NCBI RefSeq assembly: GCF_022760925.1
Contig: NZ_JAKTNT010000001.1
Span: 1 to 64,000, forward strand
DNA: 64,000 nt
DNA from: Thermus hydrothermalis
Lineage (GTDB): Bacteria; Deinococcota; Deinococci; Deinococcales; Thermaceae
Direction of reading: 5' to 3'
Numbering within the stretch: position 1 is the first letter of the stretch; each line of letters starts with the position of its first letter. The notes under the pieces are model-generated. The model searched no databases and was not told the DNA's origin. It saw nothing but the letters and a program-made list of their open reading frames with translations. Positions 7,200-15,709 of the stretch are shown here, piece by piece. Both the position numbers and the translations under genes were made by a program.

Positions 7200-8891
7200 A
7201 TGCTGCGAACCCTAGGAACCCTCTCCCTAGAAACCCCTCAGGCCAAGGGGTTTCGCAAGAAGAAGCCCCTCCTCCTGCTGGCGTACCTCGCCCTCGAGGG
7301 CCCCCGCTCCCGCCGCCACCTGGCGGAGCTCTTTTGGCCCGAGGCCAGCGACCCCCTAAATAGCCTCTCCGTGGCCCTGACCCAGCTCCGGAAGGCCGGT
7401 GCCCCGGTCCTGGGTGGGGACGTGCTCCACACCGAAATCCCCTGCGATGCCCATATCTTTCGGACCGCTTTGGCGGAGGGAAGGCTGGAAGAGGCCCGCC
7501 GCCTTTACGAGGGAAGGTTCCTGGAGGGAGCGGACGAGGGGCTTCCCGCGGAGCTGGAGGAATGGGTTTGGAGCCAACGAGAGGCCTTGGCCGAGGCCCT
7601 GTGGCGGGGGCACGCCCGCCAGGCGAGGGCCCTGTACGCCCTCGGGCTAACCGAGGAGGCGGAAGCCCTTATGCGGGAGGTGCGCAACCTCCCGGGTATA
7701 GGCGAACCGCTGGAGGAGGAACCCCCCTGGGAGCCCTTGGACCTCGAGGCCCAACAGGCCTTCTTCGCCATCCAACTCGTGGGGCTAACCCGCGCCGTGG
7801 GCCTCCTTGGCCTACAGGCGGAGGCCCTGGACCGCCTCATGGCCCGGGGCCTCCTGGACGCCCAAGGGCAACCTACCCTGGAAGCCCCCTTGACCCTGGA
7901 AGGGCGCAAGGCCGCCTTGGAACTCGCCCGCAAGCTACCCCTGCGGGAGGCGGCCCCCCTGTACCTAGCGGCGCGGGGATGCTGGGCGGTGGCCGACCTT
8001 CCCAGGGGGCAACAGGCCCTGTTGGGCCTAGCCCGGGAGAGGGTGGAGGAAGCCCCCCACGAGGCTCTGGCCCTCTTGGCGGAACTCTCCTTCGAGCCCG
8101 AGATCCTCCTCCTCAGGGCACGCGCCTTGGAGCGGCTTGGCCGCTACCGCGAAGCCCTAGAACTTCTGGAGGAGCTACCCCCAAGCCCCGAAAGGAGCGC
8201 CGTGCGGGGGATAGTCCTCTTCCGGCTCGGCCACCTTGCGGAGGCCCTGGCCGAGGCCGAGGCGGCCTCCCAGGGGGGTGCTTACCCCCAGGCCGAGGCC
8301 TTAAACCTCCAAGGCATGGCGCTCCTGGCCCAAGGCCGCTTCCAGGAGGCAGCGGAGGCCTTTAGCCGGGCGGCGGTGCGGTTTTTGATGGCGGGGGAAG
8401 AAGCGCGGCACCTTGGAGCCTTGGGTAACCGGGCGGTGGCCTTGGCGGAACTCGGGCAGGGGGAGGAGGCGTTCAGGGAGGTCCTGGAGGCTGTGGGGAA
8501 CCGGGCTTGGCTGCGGGCCCGGATCTACCTCAACCTGGGGGTGCTGAAGGAGCGCCGGGGGGAGGTGGCCGAAGCCGAAGGGCTTTGCAAGGAGTCCCTG
8601 GCCCTGGCCCAGGGGAACCTGGAGGCCATGGGCCGGGCCTGGAACAACCTGGGGGCCCTCTACCACCGCCAAGGGCGCACCGAGGAGGCCCGAACGGCCT
8701 ACGAGGAGGCCCTCCGCCTCGCCCGGGCCAGCCAGGAGTGGGTGCTCACGGCGGCGGTGCTCGCCAACCTGGCCGAGCTTACAGGGGAGCGGGCCAACCT
8801 CGAGGAAGCTATAGCCCTGCTGGAGGAAGCCCGGTACACCGTGCTGGCCGAGCGCTACCGGGGCCGCCTGGAGACGTTCAGACCCCGTTAA
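7200..8891 (+). CDS. SARP-family transcriptional activator (winged helix, BTAD, TPR)
   Basis: A 563-residue regulator. Residues 1-70 resemble the SARP/OmpR-type winged helix (LLLAYLALEGPRSRRHLAELFW then NSLSVALTQLRKAG). Residues 75-165 fit the bacterial transcriptional activation domain (LEEARRLYEGRFLEGAD, EEWVWSQREALAEALWRG). The remaining 350 residues are about eight tetratricopeptide repeats (LARARALERLGRYREALELLEEL-like units). There is no ATPase domain. SARPs activate by binding direct repeats spaced 11 bp next to the -10 and contacting RNA polymerase. Repeats of exactly this kind lie at 8876-8909 (inside the end of this gene), 11596-11640, 13896-13927 and 16158-16189. The TPR part probably receives a protein or peptide signal, which is inference. 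Confidence 0.8.
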   Translation: MLRTLGTLSLETPQAKGFRKKKPLLLLAYLALEGPRSRRHLAELFWPEASDPLNSLSVALTQLRKAGAPVLGGDVLHTEIPCDAHIFRTALAEGRLEEARRLYEGRFLEGADEGLPAELEEWVWSQREALAEALWRGHARQARALYALGLTEEAEALMREVRNLPGIGEPLEEEPPWEPLDLEAQQAFFAIQLVGLTRAVGLLGLQAEALDRLMARGLLDAQGQPTLEAPLTLEGRKAALELARKLPLREAAPLYLAARGCWAVADLPRGQQALLGLARERVEEAPHEALALLAELSFEPEILLLRARALERLGRYREALELLEELPPSPERSAVRGIVLFRLGHLAEALAEAEAASQGGAYPQAEALNLQGMALLAQGRFQEAAEAFSRAAVRFLMAGEEARHLGALGNRAVALAELGQGEEAFREVLEAVGNRAWLRARIYLNLGVLKERRGEVAEAEGLCKESLALAQGNLEAMGRAWNNLGALYHRQGRTEEARTAYEEALRLARASQEWVLTAAVLANLAELTGERANLEEAIALLEEARYTVLAERYRGRLETFRPR

Positions 8892-8909
8892 GGGGGGGTG
8901 GTCTAGGGT
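8876..8909 (+). promoter_or_regulatory. SARP-type promoter: 11-bp direct repeats plus -10
   Basis: GTTCAGA (8876-8882) and GTTAAGG (8887-8893) start exactly 11 bp apart. A -10-like TAGGGT follows at 8904-8909 (TCTAGG at 8902 is the alternative), and the lipoprotein ATG lies at 8927. No -35 is needed in SARP-dependent promoters. The same heptamers recur before the lipoprotein gene at 11683. Confidence 0.5.
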
Positions 8910-8926
8910 GCGGGGGAGGTGGGAAG

Positions 8927-10195
8927 ATGGTACGGAAACTTCTGGGCATGGGGTTGGCGGGTATGTTGGCAGGTTGCGGCGGGGGCACGGTCCCACCCCC
9001 GAGCAGCATCACCCTGACTGTGGTGGACACCCAGAACGTTGGCTATGCGGCGGCCTACCAGTTGGGTAGCGGCTCCTGGACAGCCCTCACCCCAAACCCC
9101 GGTGGCACCTACACCATCAGCGTGCGCGGCAATACTCTCTACGGCGTGGCCGTGCGTTGCAACCCCTTGGTCCCGGGGATGGCCGTGGAAGTCCACGTCA
9201 TCCAAGCGGCCGCCTCAGAGCTCGCCAACCCCAAGGTGACCTGTAGCGGTACAAACCCCAGCACGGTGAGCTACACCCTCACCGTGAACGCCCCCGGGGT
9301 ACCCGGGTTGGCCGTGGGCGACACCGTGATGGCCAGTGGAAGAGCCTTTAGTGCCGGGGGGACGGTGACCAGCCTGACGAGTCCGGTAGCGGTTCCCCTA
9401 ACGGCCCCCGCCGGAACCCAGGATCTGCTGGTGACGGTGAGCGCACCGGGTAACCCCACCAACTACAAGGCGGCCAAGGTGGTACGGGGGGTAAACATCA
9501 GCGCCGGTGGATCCAGCAGCGTTACCCTTACCGCTTCGGACGCCCCACCCCTTCAGACCCTCATGGTGACCCTCCCCGTAGGCTTCAGCCCCACGTTCGG
9601 CATGGCCCAAGTGGTCTACCTCAGCGCGGATAACCAGGGCTTGGGCACCGTGGGTTCCGCCACCGGTAGCGCCGCCACCAACCTCTCCTTCCGCCCCGTG
9701 AGCGGGTTTGGCCCGGGGGACCGCTACGCCGCCTTCGCCGTGGCGGGCGCCGGCGGCCACGTCCTCGAGGCCTACAAGGGTAGCGGCGGAGGAGCCATTT
9801 CCCTGGCCCTGCCCAACCCTTGGCCCACAGGGAGCCTGGGGCTGAGCGCCGCCGCTCACCCCACGGTGAGCGGACTTAGCTATAGCGGGGCGAACCTGAG
9901 GGCCTACCGACTGGAACTGGAGGATCCCACCCTCGTTTACCACGCCACCTTGGGTAAGGGTTGGTTGGGGACCGCCACAGGCTACAGCTTCCCGGATCTC
10001 TCCAGCACCCTGGGCCACACGCCCTTCGCTTCCGGGAGTACCGTGCACGCATCGGTAAGTGCCCTGCTTTCGGCAAGCCCCCTCCTGCAGCTGGACGCCA
10101 CGGACCCCGGCGCTTTCACGGCTACCACCGACATCGGCCTAGCCATCGCCACCGGCAGCTACACGGTGGGCGGGGCTAGCGCAAGCCTTCCCTAG
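8927..10195 (+). CDS. Predicted surface lipoprotein, beta-rich, unknown function
   Basis: A 422-residue protein with a signal peptide and lipobox (MVRKLLGMGLAGMLAGC, Cys17 lipidated) followed by a Gly/Pro linker. The body is rich in Ser, Thr, Gly and Val with alternating short strands (SITLTVVDTQNVGYAAAYQLG, YTLTVNAPGVPGLAVGD), suggesting stacked immunoglobulin-like or carboxypeptidase-regulatory-like beta domains. I do not recognise a family. The start is set by GGGGGAGGTGGGA just upstream. It sits 35 bases after the SARP regulator and 63 bases before the protease gene, so it is likely co-expressed with the protease from the repeat-bearing promoter at 8876-8909. Codon usage is slightly less GC-extreme than in the flanking housekeeping-type genes. 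Confidence 0.65.
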   Translation: MVRKLLGMGLAGMLAGCGGGTVPPPSSITLTVVDTQNVGYAAAYQLGSGSWTALTPNPGGTYTISVRGNTLYGVAVRCNPLVPGMAVEVHVIQAAASELANPKVTCSGTNPSTVSYTLTVNAPGVPGLAVGDTVMASGRAFSAGGTVTSLTSPVAVPLTAPAGTQDLLVTVSAPGNPTNYKAAKVVRGVNISAGGSSSVTLTASDAPPLQTLMVTLPVGFSPTFGMAQVVYLSADNQGLGTVGSATGSAATNLSFRPVSGFGPGDRYAAFAVAGAGGHVLEAYKGSGGGAISLALPNPWPTGSLGLSAAAHPTVSGLSYSGANLRAYRLELEDPTLVYHATLGKGWLGTATGYSFPDLSSTLGHTPFASGSTVHASVSALLSASPLLQLDATDPGAFTATTDIGLAIATGSYTVGGASASLP

Positions 10196-10258
10196 CCATG
10201 CCCGCTTGGCTCTTGGACCTGAGCGGGCACAGCGTTCCCTGTAGCGAGGAGGAGATGG

Positions 10259-11572
10259 ATGCGTGGACCCTTCTGGTTGATTCTCGCCTTGCTTTCCGCT
10301 TGCGCACCCGGGAGCCCAAGCCTAGACCTGTCCCCGGGCCGGGCGGCCATCGGGGAGGAGGTGACGGCCCGGGTGACGGGCATGGCCCTCGAGGGGGCCC
10401 GGGTGTTCGTGGGGGAGAGGGAGGCCACGGTAACGGCGCGTGAAGGGAACACCCTTCGCTTCCAAGTGCCCCCGGTGCCCGGGGGGCCGAGGGCGGTGCG
10501 GGTGGTGGCCGGCGCCAAGGAGGCCCAAGCCACCCTGGGGGTGCTGGGCCAAGTGGACCGGAACCGAATCCTCTTGCGCCTCCCCCTTGGGCGCACGCCT
10601 ACCCTGCCGAGGGGGTTTACCCTCCTTCGCCGGGACGACCTCCAGGGGTGCGGCTTCGCCCTGGCCGAGCTCGGCTATAGCGGCGAGGCCCTAGGCAAGG
10701 CCCTGGAGGAGTTGGAAGCGCAGGACCCCAGCTATAAAGCCGACCCGGAAAGCCTGTGGAGCCTAAGCGGCTGGGGGAGCGAGGCCATTGGAGCCCCCTT
10801 GGCGCAGGGGCGGGGCTACCGAGGGAGAGGGGTCCGGGTAGCGGTCCTGGACACCGGGGTGGACGCAGCCATCCCCCAGGCACCGGGCTACGACTTCGTG
10901 GAGGACGACACCACGCCCCAGGACGCCTTTCCCAGCGGGCACGGTACCGGGGTAGCGGGGCTGGTAAAGGAGGTCGCCCCCGATGCTGAAATCGTCCCGG
11001 TACGCGTCTGCGACGAGAACGGGGTCTGCCGGGCCAGCCGGGTGGTGCGGGGGGTGTGCTGGGTGGTCCAACACCGCCAGGGCCCCACGGTGCTCAACCT
11101 GAGCCTAGGGGGCGACACGCCGGTGGAAGCCCTCAAGCTGGCCTTGCAAGCGGCCTTGAGCCAGAACATCCCGGTGGCCGCCGCCGCTGGGAACCAGGGG
11201 AACCAGGGAAGCCCAGCCCACTACCCTGCGGCCTTTGACTTCCCGGGCCTGGTGGCCGTGGGGGCTTTGGAAAGGGACCCGAACCAGGGAGGACTGCGCC
11301 CCGCCCCCTATAGCACGAGAGGCGCGTACCTGGACCTATCGGCCCCTGGGACGGGTCTGGAGTGCTCTGTCCCTGGCGGGGCTATGGGGACGTGCACCGG
11401 CACCTCCTTCGCCACGCCCCTGGTGGCGGGGGCCATGGCGGTTTGGCTCTCGGCCCAGCCCAGCCTCACCCCCGCGCAGCTCCAGGGAAACCTGGAACAG
11501 GATGCTTCGCCCCTCCCCTTCCCTGCCCAGGAGGTGGGGAAAGGGAGGGTGGACCTTTCGGCAAGGCCATGA
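10259..11572 (+). CDS. Lipid-anchored subtilisin-like serine protease with N-terminal IPT-like domain
   Basis: A 437-residue S8 peptidase. The lipobox LLSAC places it on the outside of the membrane (Cys15). Residues 20-95 look like an IPT/TIG immunoglobulin-like domain (LSPGRAAIGEEVTARVTG). The catalytic triad is complete: Asp198 in AVLDTGVD, His228 in SGHGTGVAG and Ser383 in GTSFATPLVAG, with the oxyanion Asn312 in AAGNQGNQG. No long propeptide is obvious, although residues 100-180 could act as one. Paired cysteines (251/257, 370/379) may form disulphides. It is downstream of the lipoprotein at 8927 and upstream of another at 11683. A surface processing or signalling protease for these proteins, perhaps tied to the TPR regulator, is a plausible inference. 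Confidence 0.88.
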   Translation: MRGPFWLILALLSACAPGSPSLDLSPGRAAIGEEVTARVTGMALEGARVFVGEREATVTAREGNTLRFQVPPVPGGPRAVRVVAGAKEAQATLGVLGQVDRNRILLRLPLGRTPTLPRGFTLLRRDDLQGCGFALAELGYSGEALGKALEELEAQDPSYKADPESLWSLSGWGSEAIGAPLAQGRGYRGRGVRVAVLDTGVDAAIPQAPGYDFVEDDTTPQDAFPSGHGTGVAGLVKEVAPDAEIVPVRVCDENGVCRASRVVRGVCWVVQHRQGPTVLNLSLGGDTPVEALKLALQAALSQNIPVAAAAGNQGNQGSPAHYPAAFDFPGLVAVGALERDPNQGGLRPAPYSTRGAYLDLSAPGTGLECSVPGGAMGTCTGTSFATPLVAGAMAVWLSAQPSLTPAQLQGNLEQDASPLPFPAQEVGKGRVDLSARP

Positions 11573-11595
11573 TGGCGGCATGCCGGCAGGTTGGG

Positions 11596-11640
11596 GTTCA
11601 GGGAGCGTTAAGGGTGCGTTCAGACCCCCTAGGCTACCCT
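11596..11640 (+). promoter_or_regulatory. SARP-type promoter: three 11-bp direct repeats plus -10
   Basis: GTTCAGG (11596-11602), GTTAAGG (11607-11613) and GTTCAGA (11618-11624) start at exact 11-bp intervals. TACCCT (11635-11640) lies 10 bp after the last heptamer and is a candidate -10. The lipoprotein gene starts at 11683. This is the best-formed member of the four repeat-bearing promoters in this region. Confidence 0.6.
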
Positions 11641-11682
11641 AGGCCTCGAGGCTAAAAGGATACGCCTCAAAGGAGGAAGAGG

Positions 11683-12864
11683 ATGAGGAAAGCCGTTTTG
11701 CTAGCGAGCTTTGGCGCTTTGTTGGCCCTCCTGGTTGCTTGCGGGGGGCAGACGGGTGGGCAGACGACCCCCCTTGACGAGCTCATCCAGAACGACAATG
11801 TGCTCTACGACGCCGGCCAGTCCCTCTTGGATGAGGCCGTGAATGCGTTTGCCGACCTCATGCCTCAAGGGTTTTCCCCTCAAGCCGTTTCTCCTCGCCC
11901 CCTAACCATGGCGAAGGACGGCGAGGACACCGTCCTTATCGGTGGCCCCTGGCGCCCTCCCTTCCCCTATCCCCTGCCGCCCGTGGATAAGCCCGTTTTT
12001 GTAGTCATCAAGTGCCCGAGCAAAACGCGCCCATGGTGCTACGCCGACCTGGCCTATTTGCGCCAAGCCCCTCAAGGGGGCTACGAGCTGGAGTGGCACG
12101 GTGAACGGGGAGCGGCTTCGGTGCGGACCCCGGCGCAGGTGGAGATGCGGGGGAACCCCGATCAATCGGGCGCATCCGAGCATCTAGTAAAGCTCTCCAT
12201 CAGTAAACAGGGTTCCACTTGGACCATAGACATCATCATCATTCTCCGCAACGATCCCTCGAATCCGCTCCGCATGCACCTTGTGAGCGCCCTTCCTCCT
12301 GATACCCTAACCGGACGGCAGATAGCCTACAACGCAGGCAAAGAGGGTGCCATCCTCTATGAACGCAAGATCCGGGAGGTCTGTTGCGGCAGGCCCAAGC
12401 CCTTCCCGCCAAGGGAAGAAACCCCTTGGCTCCTCCGGGAGGATGTTTCCGTAGCGGCGATACCCTACGACAACCCCAAGTTGTGGGACAGCACCCCCAT
12501 CGAGGAACTAGTGGGAGAAAACCTGGGCTTCCTCTACCTTCGCAAGAAGCCGTGGGGGGGAACCACCACCGACTGCGGCCCGAGCAATGTCTGGTGCCCA
12601 CCCGAGGGCGACCCCTTCCTGAACCTGCGCTTGGTGCGCAACCCCGCCGGAGGGTACGCCGTGCAGCTCACCAAGCTGGGCGACCCCAATCGGGTAATCG
12701 CCACCCTGCCCGCCCAGGTGCTACCCAACGATGGGCCTGTGGGCATCGGCATAGAGGACGACATCGCCTCACCGGAGGAGCCTACCCTCAAAATCACGTG
12801 GCCCAAGATCAAGATCATCATCGTCATCTGCAAAGGCGACTGCAACATAAACGTGAGCGGTTAG
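11683..12864 (+). CDS. Predicted lipoprotein, unknown function
   Basis: A 393-residue protein with a clear lipoprotein signal (MRKAVLLASFGALLALLVAC, Cys20). The RBS AGGAGGAAGAGG precedes the ATG. The mature part has many Cys and aromatic residues and beta-type segments (WTIDIIIILRND, and a C-terminal KIKIIIVICKGDCNINVSG). I recognise no family. It is the last gene before a strong hairpin terminator and has its own repeat-bearing promoter, so it is a single-gene unit probably controlled with the other envelope genes here. Confidence 0.65.
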   Translation: MRKAVLLASFGALLALLVACGGQTGGQTTPLDELIQNDNVLYDAGQSLLDEAVNAFADLMPQGFSPQAVSPRPLTMAKDGEDTVLIGGPWRPPFPYPLPPVDKPVFVVIKCPSKTRPWCYADLAYLRQAPQGGYELEWHGERGAASVRTPAQVEMRGNPDQSGASEHLVKLSISKQGSTWTIDIIIILRNDPSNPLRMHLVSALPPDTLTGRQIAYNAGKEGAILYERKIREVCCGRPKPFPPREETPWLLREDVSVAAIPYDNPKLWDSTPIEELVGENLGFLYLRKKPWGGTTTDCGPSNVWCPPEGDPFLNLRLVRNPAGGYAVQLTKLGDPNRVIATLPAQVLPNDGPVGIGIEDDIASPEEPTLKITWPKIKIIIVICKGDCNINVSG

Positions 12865-12886
12865 CCTGAGCCTACAGACAACGCAA

Positions 12887-12909
12887 GGGCGGAGGGTTCT
12901 CCTCCGCCC
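12887..12909 (+). terminator. Rho-independent-type hairpin
   Basis: Nine perfect pairs (GGGCGGAGG with CCTCCGCCC), a five-base loop, then CAACCATTTTG. It sits 23 bases after the lipoprotein stop and before the next promoter. Confidence 0.65.
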
Positions 12910-12917
12910 CAACCATT

Positions 12918-12946
12918 TTGAAGGGGGGATCCCAAGCACCTAGACT
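12918..12946 (+). promoter_or_regulatory. Leaderless promoter of the C26 hydrolase gene
   Basis: TTGAAG (12918-12923), a 17-bp spacer, then TAGACT (12941-12946). The expected start point, 6-7 bases later, coincides with the ATG at 12953, so the transcript should be leaderless. This decides the start in favour of 12953 over the ATG at 12947, which abuts the -10. Confidence 0.65.
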
Positions 12947-12952
12947 ATGACC

Positions 12953-13576
12953 ATGCGCCTCATCGGCGTGGCCAGCCAGTTCCGTATGGCCGAGGGGTAT
13001 ATGCCTTACCGCTTCTGGGGCCTCCTCGAGCCCTACCTGGAGCGCATCCTCCCCCACCTGGACAGCCTCCTCCTCCCCGGGGGCGGGGACTTAGACCCTA
13101 CGCATTACGGGGAAGGACCCCACCCCAAGCTTGGGGAGGTGAGCCCGGAACGGGACGCCCACGAGCTTTTCCTCGCCCGCTATGCGGCAGAAAAAGGCCT
13201 TCCCGCCCTGGGGATCTGCCGAGGAATCCAGGTGATGAACGTGGCCCTGGGAGGGACGCTTTACCAGGACCTCGAGGCCCAAGGGTTTACCGAGGTGGAA
13301 CACCGCCAGAAGAGCCCCCCACCCGCCCTGGCCCACAGCGTGCGCCAGGTGGCGGATGGCCCCCTTTCCCACCTTTTCCCCGAGGAATTTCCCGTGAACT
13401 CCTACCACCACCAGGGGTTGAAGACCCTGGGCGAAGGCCTAAAGCCCCTGGCCGTGGCCCCCGATGGCCTGGCGGAGGCGGTGGTCCTGGAAGGCCACCC
13501 CCTCTTCCTGGGGGTCCAGTGGCACCCCGAGCTCTTGCGGGAGCACTGGGCCGTTTTCGGTCTCTTCCGGGAGTGA
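12953..13576 (+). CDS. Class I glutamine amidotransferase-like hydrolase (peptidase C26)
   Basis: A 207-residue protein of the gamma-glutamyl-GABA hydrolase/PuuD type. Visible motifs are LLLPGGGDLDP (conserved Gly-Gly-x-Asp), catalytic Cys in LGICRGIQVMNVALGG, NSYHHQG and the His-Glu pair in LGVQWHPEL. Such enzymes hydrolyse gamma-glutamyl amide bonds. The substrate cannot be read from sequence. The protein is cytoplasmic with no signal. It is monocistronic, with its own leaderless promoter and a transposon end directly downstream. Confidence 0.85.
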   Translation: MRLIGVASQFRMAEGYMPYRFWGLLEPYLERILPHLDSLLLPGGGDLDPTHYGEGPHPKLGEVSPERDAHELFLARYAAEKGLPALGICRGIQVMNVALGGTLYQDLEAQGFTEVEHRQKSPPPALAHSVRQVADGPLSHLFPEEFPVNSYHHQGLKTLGEGLKPLAVAPDGLAEAVVLEGHPLFLGVQWHPELLREHWAVFGLFRE

Positions 13577-13580
13577 TTCG

Positions 13581-13660
13581 TCACAGCTTCTCGGACTAAA
13601 GTCCGAGGCTACGAACTAGGCATCGCCTGACCTCGGTTCACGATAGAGCTATTGCTGGGT
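13581..13660 (-). mobile_element. Solo right end of an IS200/IS605-type (TnpB) element
   Basis: The hairpin CTCGGACT-AA-AGTCCGAG (13590-13607), then CTCGGTTCACGATAGAGCT and preceding GTCAC-like bases, correspond in the same order and orientation to the right end of the tnpB element at 52.05-52.11 kb, with about 20 extra bases between hairpin and inner block. No tnpB remains next to it. The rest of the interval to 13895 holds no gene I can support. Confidence 0.65.
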
Positions 13661-13895
13661 CCCTCCTCGGTCACGCAGAAGCGCACCTCGCAGGCGCCGC
13701 CCAGGATTGTACTGAGGATAGCAGAAGCCCTTGCGCAGCAAAGGCCATGCAAGCGGTCAGCTCAGGTGTAGCGCCAGGCTCCCGAGGCTTCCTCGGGCTT
13801 CGCCCGCACATCCCCGACACGATAACCAGGGAAAGAAGCCAAGGGTGTGCCGGGGATAGAGCTCCCCCCAGCCCGCCAAGCCGCATAGAAGCCCA

Positions 13896-13927
13896 TTTAC
13901 GCCCCGCTTACGCCGGAGTGCTAGGTT
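13896..13927 (+). promoter_or_regulatory. SARP-type promoter of the second motif class
   Basis: TTTACGC (13896-13902) and CTTACGC (13907-13913) are 11 bp apart, followed after exactly 8 bp by TAGGTT (13922-13927). The gene starts at 13947 behind GGAGGTG. The arrangement and -10 are the same as at 16158-16189. Confidence 0.55.
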
Positions 13928-13946
13928 CGGACGAGGAGGTGTACCC

Positions 13947-15362
13947 ATGCGCTGGAAGGCGCTTCTCGCATTGGCTGCCCTGCTCTCCGCTTGCCAGGTT
14001 ACCCCGCAGACGGGCCAAGGGCAAGCCCTCGAGGCCCTGGGCGTTCTGGGCGGGACGGAGGCCCAGCCCACGCTCTTGGGCAAGCCTTTGGACCTCAGCG
14101 GGGCGTCCCTGGCGAAGGAGGGGGAAGCCTTCTCCGGCACCCTTCTCCCGGGAATGGTGGTCCAGGTGAAGGGCGAGGACACGGGCACCCGCATCCGGGT
14201 GGAGGCCCTCGAGGTCCAGGTGGAGCTGAGGGGCCCCGTGGCCAACGTGGACCTCCAAGCGGGCACCCTGGTGGTCCTCGGCCAAACGGTGTACACGGAC
14301 GCCAACACCCGCATCTACGAAAAGGCTCCCCGGGGGTACCGGACGCTCCTCCTCTCCGACTTACGGGTAGGGGACTACGTGGAGGTCCAAGGCACGGCCA
14401 CAGACACCGGCATCCTGGCCACGTACGTGGAGCGCTACCCTGCGCCCTCCTCCCAGGTGGAAACCGAGGGACGGGTACAAGGCCTGAAAACGGAGGCAAA
14501 GACCTTCACCCTTAACGGCTTCACCGTGAACTACGCCCAAGCCCGGGTGGAGGGCACTCCCCAGGACGGGGTGTGGGCGGAGGTGAAGGGAACCCTCTCG
14601 GGAACCACGATCCTCGCCACGAAGGTGGCCTTCAAGGGCCAGGGCCAAAGCGGCTTTGGCACCTCCCGGCGGGTGGAGCTGGAAGGCCCCATCGCCAACC
14701 TGGACGAGGCCGCCATGACCTTCTCCCTCCTCGGCTACACCGTGGACTTTAGCCGTGCCCAAGTGGTGGGCAACCTGACGGAAGGGAGCTACGTGGAGGC
14801 CAAGGGCCAGGTGGACGGTAACGACCCCACCCTCCTCCACGCCCAGCTGGTGAAGGTGAAGTACCCGAAGACGAGGGCCCCCAAGGCGGAGGCCAAGGGC
14901 CAGGTGACCGCCCTGGACCCGGAGGCCATGACCCTGGCCTTGGGTAGCCTGGCCTTCTACGCAGACCAGAACACCCTCGTCAAGCGGGACGACCCGGACG
15001 GGCCCATGGCCTTTGGGGAGATCCAGGTGGGGGACTACGTGGACGTGGCCTACGACCCCGCCACCCAGGACGCCGAAGGGCGCTTTTACGCCCTGCGCAT
15101 TGAGGTAAAGGGGGCCACGGGGAGCGAGGAGGGCGAGTGGGAAGGCCCCGTCCAGAACGTGGACAGCGCCAACTACTCGTTCGGGCTCCTCGGCTACACG
15201 GTGGTCACCGATGCCTCCACCCAGTTTGAGGCCAACGACCAAACCTACGACCAAGCGGGCTTCTTCGCCCTAATCCGGGTGGGCGACTGGGTGGAGGTCA
15301 AGGGCACCCTTTCGGGCACCGCCCTCCAGGCCAGGGAGGTGGAGCTCAAGGGAAGGAGGTGA
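13947..15362 (+). CDS. Lipoprotein built from DUF5666-type repeats
   Basis: A 471-residue protein with lipobox LAALLSAC (Cys14). The body consists of about six OB-like repeats of 65-75 residues, each with a GPVANVD/GPIANLD-type start, a LGYTVDFS/LGQTVYTDANT strand and a GDYVEVQG or GSYVEAKG end. This is the DUF5666 pattern. The function of the family is not established, but members are exported and may act as scaffolds or binders. The promoter carries 11-bp repeats, linking it to the SARP-like regulator. It is monocistronic and followed by a small GC hairpin. Confidence 0.8.
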   Translation: MRWKALLALAALLSACQVTPQTGQGQALEALGVLGGTEAQPTLLGKPLDLSGASLAKEGEAFSGTLLPGMVVQVKGEDTGTRIRVEALEVQVELRGPVANVDLQAGTLVVLGQTVYTDANTRIYEKAPRGYRTLLLSDLRVGDYVEVQGTATDTGILATYVERYPAPSSQVETEGRVQGLKTEAKTFTLNGFTVNYAQARVEGTPQDGVWAEVKGTLSGTTILATKVAFKGQGQSGFGTSRRVELEGPIANLDEAAMTFSLLGYTVDFSRAQVVGNLTEGSYVEAKGQVDGNDPTLLHAQLVKVKYPKTRAPKAEAKGQVTALDPEAMTLALGSLAFYADQNTLVKRDDPDGPMAFGEIQVGDYVDVAYDPATQDAEGRFYALRIEVKGATGSEEGEWEGPVQNVDSANYSFGLLGYTVVTDASTQFEANDQTYDQAGFFALIRVGDWVEVKGTLSGTALQAREVELKGRR

Positions 15363-15441
15363 CGGCTCCCCGCATTGGAGCGCGTGGCCTAAAGAGGCGG
15401 CTCGGCCTGGCCTCGGCTGGGGACGGGGCTTCCGCCGTGCC

Positions 15442-15521
15442 CTTCCGGATGGCCCCGTCCAGGCCTTGGCCAGGTCTTTGGCCTGCGGTTTAGTGGGAAA
15501 GAGGCGGCGCCTGGAGGCCAC
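15442..15521 (-). mobile_element. Internally deleted tnpB remnant
   Basis: The minus-strand peptide RRLFPTKPQAKDLA matches the TnpB N-terminus seen at 53.2 kb (YRLYPTKPQQKDL), and it runs directly into AKAWTGPSG, which matches the TnpB C-terminus at 52.1 kb (RAWTGPSG). The roughly 340 codons between are missing. This looks like a short non-autonomous derivative. The surrounding bases 15363-15709 contain no gene I can support. Confidence 0.55.
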
Positions 15522-15616
15522 GATGCAAATTCTCCGCCCACCGGGGTGGGGATCGCACCGGGAGCACGTGGGGTAGGAGAGCGTCCCCTCGGGGTTTTGG
15601 GTGCCCGTTGAGTCAT

Positions 15617-15633
15617 GGGGGCACTAAGCCCCC
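15617..15633. terminator. GC hairpin between convergent genes
   Basis: GGGGGC and GCCCCC are separated by five bases, lying between the convergent DUF5666 lipoprotein and DUF4926 genes. There is no T-run, so termination is uncertain. Confidence 0.3.
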
Positions 15634-15709
15634 CACGGCGCATGTGGCTTCGCTGACCCGTGGGTCCCCGGCTGCGGTCCCGCCAGGGGGCCGGGCGGCG
15701 GGCGAGGGC

